Shown piece by piece: positions 60,069-64,000 of a stretch of DNA of 64,000 nucleotides. The position numbers and the translations under genes were made by a program. The notes under the pieces were generated by a model, which saw nothing but the letters and a program-made list of their open reading frames with translations, was not told the origin of the DNA and did no database searches. The stretch is from Streptosporangium brasiliense (GTDB lineage: Bacteria > Actinomycetota > Actinomycetes > Streptosporangiales > Streptosporangiaceae). Where the stretch lies: assembly GCF_030811595.1 (NCBI RefSeq), contig NZ_JAUSRB010000002.1, positions 2,976,001-3,040,000 on the forward strand. Direction: 5' to 3'. Positions within the stretch are counted from its first letter, which is position 1. Each line of letters starts with the position of its first letter.

Positions 60069-60965
60069 ATGTCAGAGCTGCGGTTTGACGGCAAGGTCGC
60101 GGTCATCACCGGCGCCGGGCACGGTCTCGGCCGCTCGCACGCGCTGTCGCTGGCCGAGCGCGGCGCCAAGGTGGTCGTCAACGACCTCGGCGGGGCACTG
60201 GACGGCACGGGCGCCTCCGCCGGCCCGGCGGCCGAGGTGGTCGAGCTGATCAACAAGAACGGCGGCGAGGCGGTCGCCAGCACCGACAACGTCGCGACGC
60301 CGGAGGGCGCCAGGGCGATCGTACGGAGCGCGATCGACGCCTTCGGGCGGCTGGACATCGTCGTCAACAACGCCGGCATCCTGCGCGACAAGTCCTTCGG
60401 CAAGATGACCGTGGAGGAGTTCGACCAGGTCCTCGCGGTCCACGTGCGCGGCTCCTTCCTGGTGAGCCACGCGGCCTTCCCCCACCTCAAGGAGCAGGGC
60501 TACGGCCGGATCGTCAACACCTCCTCGCCCGCCGGGCTGTTCGGCAACTTCGGCCAGGCCAACTACTCCACGGCGAAGATGGGCCTGGTCGGCCTGACCA
60601 AGACGCTCGGCATCGAGGGCGCCCGGGCCGGGATCAAGGCCAACGCGATCGCGCCGATCGCCTGGACCCGGATGACCGAGACGCTGCTGCCGGCCGAGTT
60701 CGAGGCCAAGTTCACCGCGGAGCGGGTCAGCACGCTGGTGACGTTCCTGGCGCACGAGTCCTGCGAGACCAGCGGCGAGGTCTTCAGCGTCGGCGGCGGC
60801 CGGATCGCCCGCGTCTTCGTGGCCGAGGGGCCCGGCTGGCGGCAGGACGACCACACCGTCGAGGACATCCGGGACAACTGGGCGGCCATCATGGCCGAGC
60901 AGCCCTACCTGACCCCCACCACTCTCGGCCAGCAGGCGACCGCCTCCATGAAGGCCATGCTCTGA
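60069..60965 (+). CDS. short-chain dehydrogenase (3-hydroxyacyl-CoA dehydrogenase type)
   Basis: The 298-residue SDR has the cofactor motif TGAGHGLGRSHA, NNAGIL, the catalytic Ser in NTSSPAG and YSTAK. It has the extra loop VVNDLGGALDGTGAS found in the dehydrogenase unit of peroxisomal multifunctional enzyme type 2 and its actinobacterial homologues. It should oxidise a 3-hydroxyacyl-CoA or steroid with NAD. ATG 60069 follows GGGAG. An inverted repeat lies just upstream and a terminator follows. Confidence 0.9.
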   Translation: MSELRFDGKVAVITGAGHGLGRSHALSLAERGAKVVVNDLGGALDGTGASAGPAAEVVELINKNGGEAVASTDNVATPEGARAIVRSAIDAFGRLDIVVNNAGILRDKSFGKMTVEEFDQVLAVHVRGSFLVSHAAFPHLKEQGYGRIVNTSSPAGLFGNFGQANYSTAKMGLVGLTKTLGIEGARAGIKANAIAPIAWTRMTETLLPAEFEAKFTAERVSTLVTFLAHESCETSGEVFSVGGGRIARVFVAEGPGWRQDDHTVEDIRDNWAAIMAEQPYLTPTTLGQQATASMKAML

Positions 60966-60975
60966 CCAGCTGGCC

Positions 60976-61007
60976 GGCTGACCGGCTGACCGGCTGACCG
61001 GCTGGCC
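60976..61007. repeat. 8-bp tandem repeat
   Basis: GGCTGACC occurs at 60976-60983, 60984-60991 and 60992-60999, and as GGCTGGCC at 61000-61007, directly after the SDR stop and before its terminator. Confidence 0.85.
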
Positions 61008-61011
61008 TCAG

Positions 61012-61043
61012 AAAGGGCGTCCTCGCAGGTGAGGGCGCCCTTT
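61012..61043 (+). terminator. intrinsic terminator after the SDR gene
   Basis: AAAGGGCG (61012-61019) pairs with CGCCCTTT (61036-61043), extended by CCTC/GAGG inside, and TTTGTGATTT surrounds its end. The gap to the next gene (61044-61298) has AT-rich promoter-like sequence, with a TTGACC at 61134, and no gene. Confidence 0.8.
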
Positions 61044-61298
61044 GTGATTTCCGGGGTTCATGCCGGACCGGCCGCCTCCCCCTACTTTCGCTCGCTCGGA
61101 CTCCGCTTCTGATGGAAACAACCAAACTTTTGCTTGACCGTCGCCATAACTGGTCCTTACCATCCAGAAACGTGGCAGGAATAAGCCATAAATCGGCAAA
61201 TCCTGCTCCTCGCTCCTAGAGCTCCAGCGCCATACCGGGCCGCCTGTCGGGGGCCGTCCGGCCCGCTCCGCATGTCCTTCTCACCCCCGGGAGATTCC

Positions 61299-64000
61299 AT
61301 GCGTCGCCCGTTCATCGCCCTGCTGGTCCCGATCCTGCTCCTGTTATCCGCCGGTACGGCGCACGCGCGGGCCGTACAGGCGCCCGCCTTCCGCGCGCTG
61401 CTGTTCACCGAGACCGCCGGCTACGTCCACGACTCGATCCCGGCCGGGACCACGATGGTCCAGCAGCTCGCCTCGGCCGACAACTTCGAGGTCGTCCAGT
61501 CCGCCGACTCGGCCGTCTTCAACGACGCGGCCCTCGCCACCTACGACGTGGTGATCATGCTGCAGAACTCCGGCATGGTCTGGGACAACGACGCCCAGCG
61601 TCAGGCCGTGCAGAAGTACGTCAACAACGGCGGTGGGATCGTGGCGATCCACAACACCACCGACATGAACGTCGAGGCCCAGTTCCCCTGGTGGGACCAG
61701 CTGATCCTGGGCGGCGCGCACATGACCGCGCACTCCAGCATCCTGCAGGGCACCGCCAAGGTCGCCGACCGGGTGCACCCCTCCACCGCCGGGCTGCCCG
61801 AGCGCTGGACGCGCACCGAGGAGTGGTACAACTTCGACAAGAACCTGCGCGGCGACGTCCACGTCCTGGTGACCGCCGACGAGACCACCTACGACGCCGG
61901 GCCCAGCAAGATGGGCGCCGACCACCCGATCTCCTGGTGCCGCTCGGCGGAGGGCGGACGCGTCTGGGCGACCGGGATGGGCCACCAGATCGCCTCCTAC
62001 AGCGAGCCGCAGTTCCGCCAGCACGTGCTCGGCGGCATCAAGTGGGCCGCGGGGAACGTCCAGGGCGACTGCGGCGGCACCGTGTGGAACCGTTTCCAGA
62101 AGGTGACGCTGGACAGCGCCCCCGACCAGCCGATGCAGCTCGACATCGCGGCCGACGGGCACGTGTACTACATCACCCGCACCGGCAAGCTCGTGGCCAT
62201 CCACGAGGACGGCGAGATCGTGGTCACCGGCACGCTGAACGTCTACACCGGCGGTGAGGACGGCCTCATCGGCATGGTCCTCGACCCGGGCTTCGCGACC
62301 AACCACTGGGTCTACCTGAACTACTCCCCGGCCGGCTCGGCGGCGGTCAACCAGGTCTCCCGGTTCACCCTCAACGACCACACCCTCGACCTGAGCAGCG
62401 AGAAGAAGCTGCTGACCATCCCCGCGACCAGGACCGACGAGCCCGGCCACACCGGCGGGCAGCTCGCCTTCGGGCCCGGCGGGAACCTCTACATCGGGGT
62501 CGGCGACGACATCAACCCCTTCGCCTCCGACGGCTACGCGCCGATCGACGAGCGCGCCGGGCGGCAGAACTTCGACGCCCAGCGCAGCTCGGCCAACACC
62601 AACGACCTGCGCGGCAAGATCCTACGGATCCACCCGGAGAGCGACGGCACCTACACGGTCCCCTCGGGCAACATGTTCCCGGCGGGCACCGCGCAGACCC
62701 GGCCGGAGATCTACGCGATGGGCTTCCGCAACCCGTTCCGGTTCGCGGTGGACCCCGAGACCGGCTGGATCTCGATGGCCGACTACGGACCCGACGCCGG
62801 AGCGGCCAACGCCAACCGGGGGCCCGAGGGCACCGTCGAGTGGAACCTGATCAAGTCGCCCGGCTTCTACGGCTGGCCGTACTGCGTCGGCAACAACACC
62901 CCCTACAACGACTACGACTTCGCCACCTCGACCTCGGGGGCCAAGTTCAACTGCGCGGCGCCGGTCAACAACTCGCCCAACAACACCGGCCTGACCAACC
63001 TGCCCGCGGCCAAGGCCGCCACGGTCTGGTACACCTACCACCTCACGCCCGAGTGGCCCGAGATGGGCGACAGCGGCGGCGCGGCCCCGATGGGCGGTCC
63101 GTTCTACCACTACGACGAGGCCAACCCCTCGACGACCAAGTTCCCCGCCTACTTCGACAAGACCCCGTTCTTCTACGAGTGGAGCCGCAACTACCTCGCC
63201 GAGATGCGGCTGGACGGCGGCGGGAACGTCCTGAAGGTCAACCGGTTCCTGTCCAACCTCGGGTTCAGGTCGCCGATGCACATGAAGTTCGGCCCGGACG
63301 GCTCGATGTACCTGATCGAGTGGGGCGCCGGCTACGGCGGGTCCAACCCCGACGACGGCGTCTACCGGATCGACTACGTCAGCGGCTCCCGGTCCCCGGT
63401 GGCCAAGGCGAGCGGGACGCCCACCTCCGGCAAGGCCCCCCTCCAGGTGCAGTTCTCCTCGGCCGGGTCGGCGGACCCGGACGGCGACCCGTTCACCTAC
63501 GCGTGGGACTTCACCGGTGACGGCACGACCGACTCCACCGCGGCCGGCCCCTCCTTCACCTACACCGCCAACGGCACCTTCACCGCCAAGCTGACGATCA
63601 CCGACTCCTCGGGCAAGAGCGGCTCGGCGACGGTGCCCATCACCGTCGGCAACACCGCGCCGGTCGTGACGTTCGGCTCGCCGCCCAACGGCGGGGTCAT
63701 CTCCTTCGGGGACTCGGTCGGCTACACGGTGACGGTCACCGACCCGGAGGACGGCACGATCGACTGCTCCAAGGTCGTCGTGGTCACGGCCCTCGGCCAT
63801 GACACCCACAGCCACGACACGGGCCAGTTCACCGGCTGTTCGGGCACCGTCTCGACCACCGCCTCCGGGCACGACGCCGACGCCAACACCTACTACGTCC
63901 TCACCGCGACCTACACCGACAAGGGCGGGCTGGCCGCGAGCGCCAACCTGATCCTGCAGCCACGGCAGAAGCAGGCGGAGTACTTCACCGGCTCCTCCGG
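61299..64000 (+). CDS. secreted ThuA / glucose-sorbosone dehydrogenase / PKD protein, 3' end cut by window
   Basis: At least 900 residues are visible. A signal peptide (PFIALLVPILLLLSAGTAHA) is followed by a ThuA-like trehalose-utilisation domain (about 30-260, RALLFTETAGYVHDSI, GGGIVAIHNTTD), then a six-bladed PQQ-type glucose/sorbosone dehydrogenase domain (about 275-700, GGEDGLIGMVLDPGF, YAMGFRNPFRFAVD) and a PKD domain (about 705-790, GSADPDGDPFTYAWDFTGDG). Further Ig-like sequence and possibly a carbohydrate-binding module run off the window. Such proteins are secreted sugar oxidoreductases or sugar-binding proteins in actinomycetes. ATG 61299 has GGGAG upstream. Confidence 0.9.
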   Translation, partial: MRRPFIALLVPILLLLSAGTAHARAVQAPAFRALLFTETAGYVHDSIPAGTTMVQQLASADNFEVVQSADSAVFNDAALATYDVVIMLQNSGMVWDNDAQRQAVQKYVNNGGGIVAIHNTTDMNVEAQFPWWDQLILGGAHMTAHSSILQGTAKVADRVHPSTAGLPERWTRTEEWYNFDKNLRGDVHVLVTADETTYDAGPSKMGADHPISWCRSAEGGRVWATGMGHQIASYSEPQFRQHVLGGIKWAAGNVQGDCGGTVWNRFQKVTLDSAPDQPMQLDIAADGHVYYITRTGKLVAIHEDGEIVVTGTLNVYTGGEDGLIGMVLDPGFATNHWVYLNYSPAGSAAVNQVSRFTLNDHTLDLSSEKKLLTIPATRTDEPGHTGGQLAFGPGGNLYIGVGDDINPFASDGYAPIDERAGRQNFDAQRSSANTNDLRGKILRIHPESDGTYTVPSGNMFPAGTAQTRPEIYAMGFRNPFRFAVDPETGWISMADYGPDAGAANANRGPEGTVEWNLIKSPGFYGWPYCVGNNTPYNDYDFATSTSGAKFNCAAPVNNSPNNTGLTNLPAAKAATVWYTYHLTPEWPEMGDSGGAAPMGGPFYHYDEANPSTTKFPAYFDKTPFFYEWSRNYLAEMRLDGGGNVLKVNRFLSNLGFRSPMHMKFGPDGSMYLIEWGAGYGGSNPDDGVYRIDYVSGSRSPVAKASGTPTSGKAPLQVQFSSAGSADPDGDPFTYAWDFTGDGTTDSTAAGPSFTYTANGTFTAKLTITDSSGKSGSATVPITVGNTAPVVTFGSPPNGGVISFGDSVGYTVTVTDPEDGTIDCSKVVVVTALGHDTHSHDTGQFTGCSGTVSTTASGHDADANTYYVLTATYTDKGGLAASANLILQPRQKQAEYFTGSS

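Overview
The window is 64 kb of very GC-rich actinobacterial DNA: high GC at third codon positions, GTG and TTG starts, GGAGG ribosome binding sites. The gene set (SigR/RsrA, WhiB1 with a PdtaS-type kinase, nickel superoxide dismutase, a fused 2-oxoglutarate decarboxylase, a DasR-like regulator, CebR-type control of cellulose use) fits a filamentous, mycothiol-making soil actinomycete. By inference I place it in the Streptosporangiales. I see no rRNA, tRNA, CRISPR array, transposase or phage gene.

Layout. 1-5.6 kb: the 3' truncated aroA, an SRAP protein, a DksA/TraR-like protein, a methyltransferase, the oxidative-stress pair sigR-rsrA with a sigma-R type promoter, and a sugar epimerase. 5.7-8.6 kb: two membrane HD-domain proteins, one intact HD-GYP and one degenerate. 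8.8-11.2 kb: biotin carboxylase, a biotin carrier protein, a FlK-like thioesterase and a small Cys-rich BsaP-like protein. 11.6-15.2 kb: a PASTA serine/threonine kinase and an acetolactate-synthase-like enzyme. 15.5-20.3 kb: a nuclease-like protein and a biotin cluster bioF-(dasR-like)-bioD-bioB without bioA. 20.3-25.1 kb: pdtaS facing whiB1 (with a CRP-type box), a lipid kinase, a membrane protein, and rsbW with its SigB/F-type sigma factor. 25.4-29.9 kb: sodN/sodX, a CGNR protein, malic enzyme and an HTH-TPR regulator.

30-39 kb is the most unusual part. It holds five paralogous secreted trypsin-fold proteins on the minus strand and, among them on the plus strand, a secreted subtilisin-inhibitor (SSI) domain behind a Trp-Pro-Gly-Pro repeat. 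Three paralogues keep the His-Asp-Ser triad. Two (30.0-33.5 kb) have lost the nucleophile: one also lost the His, the other also lost both Cys of a predicted disulfide. Four of the five appear to start with TTG. Long hairpins separate the genes, a minisatellite lies between the two pseudoproteases, and a perfect CRP-type palindrome lies upstream of one of them. I read this as a protease / pseudoprotease / inhibitor locus.

39-64 kb: a thiolase-like protein, an MDR reductase and an MpaB-family protein; a PadR/DUF4097 pair with its own operator-like repeats, a DUF6104 protein and kgd; a B3/B4-domain protein; a GH9 cellulase under a perfect CebR operator; a glutathionyl-hydroquinone-reductase-like protein; an organosulfur uptake and desulfonation operon headed by a Cys-containing leader peptide; a DapB-like reductase divergent from a short-chain dehydrogenase; and a secreted ThuA/sugar-dehydrogenase/PKD protein that runs off the window end.
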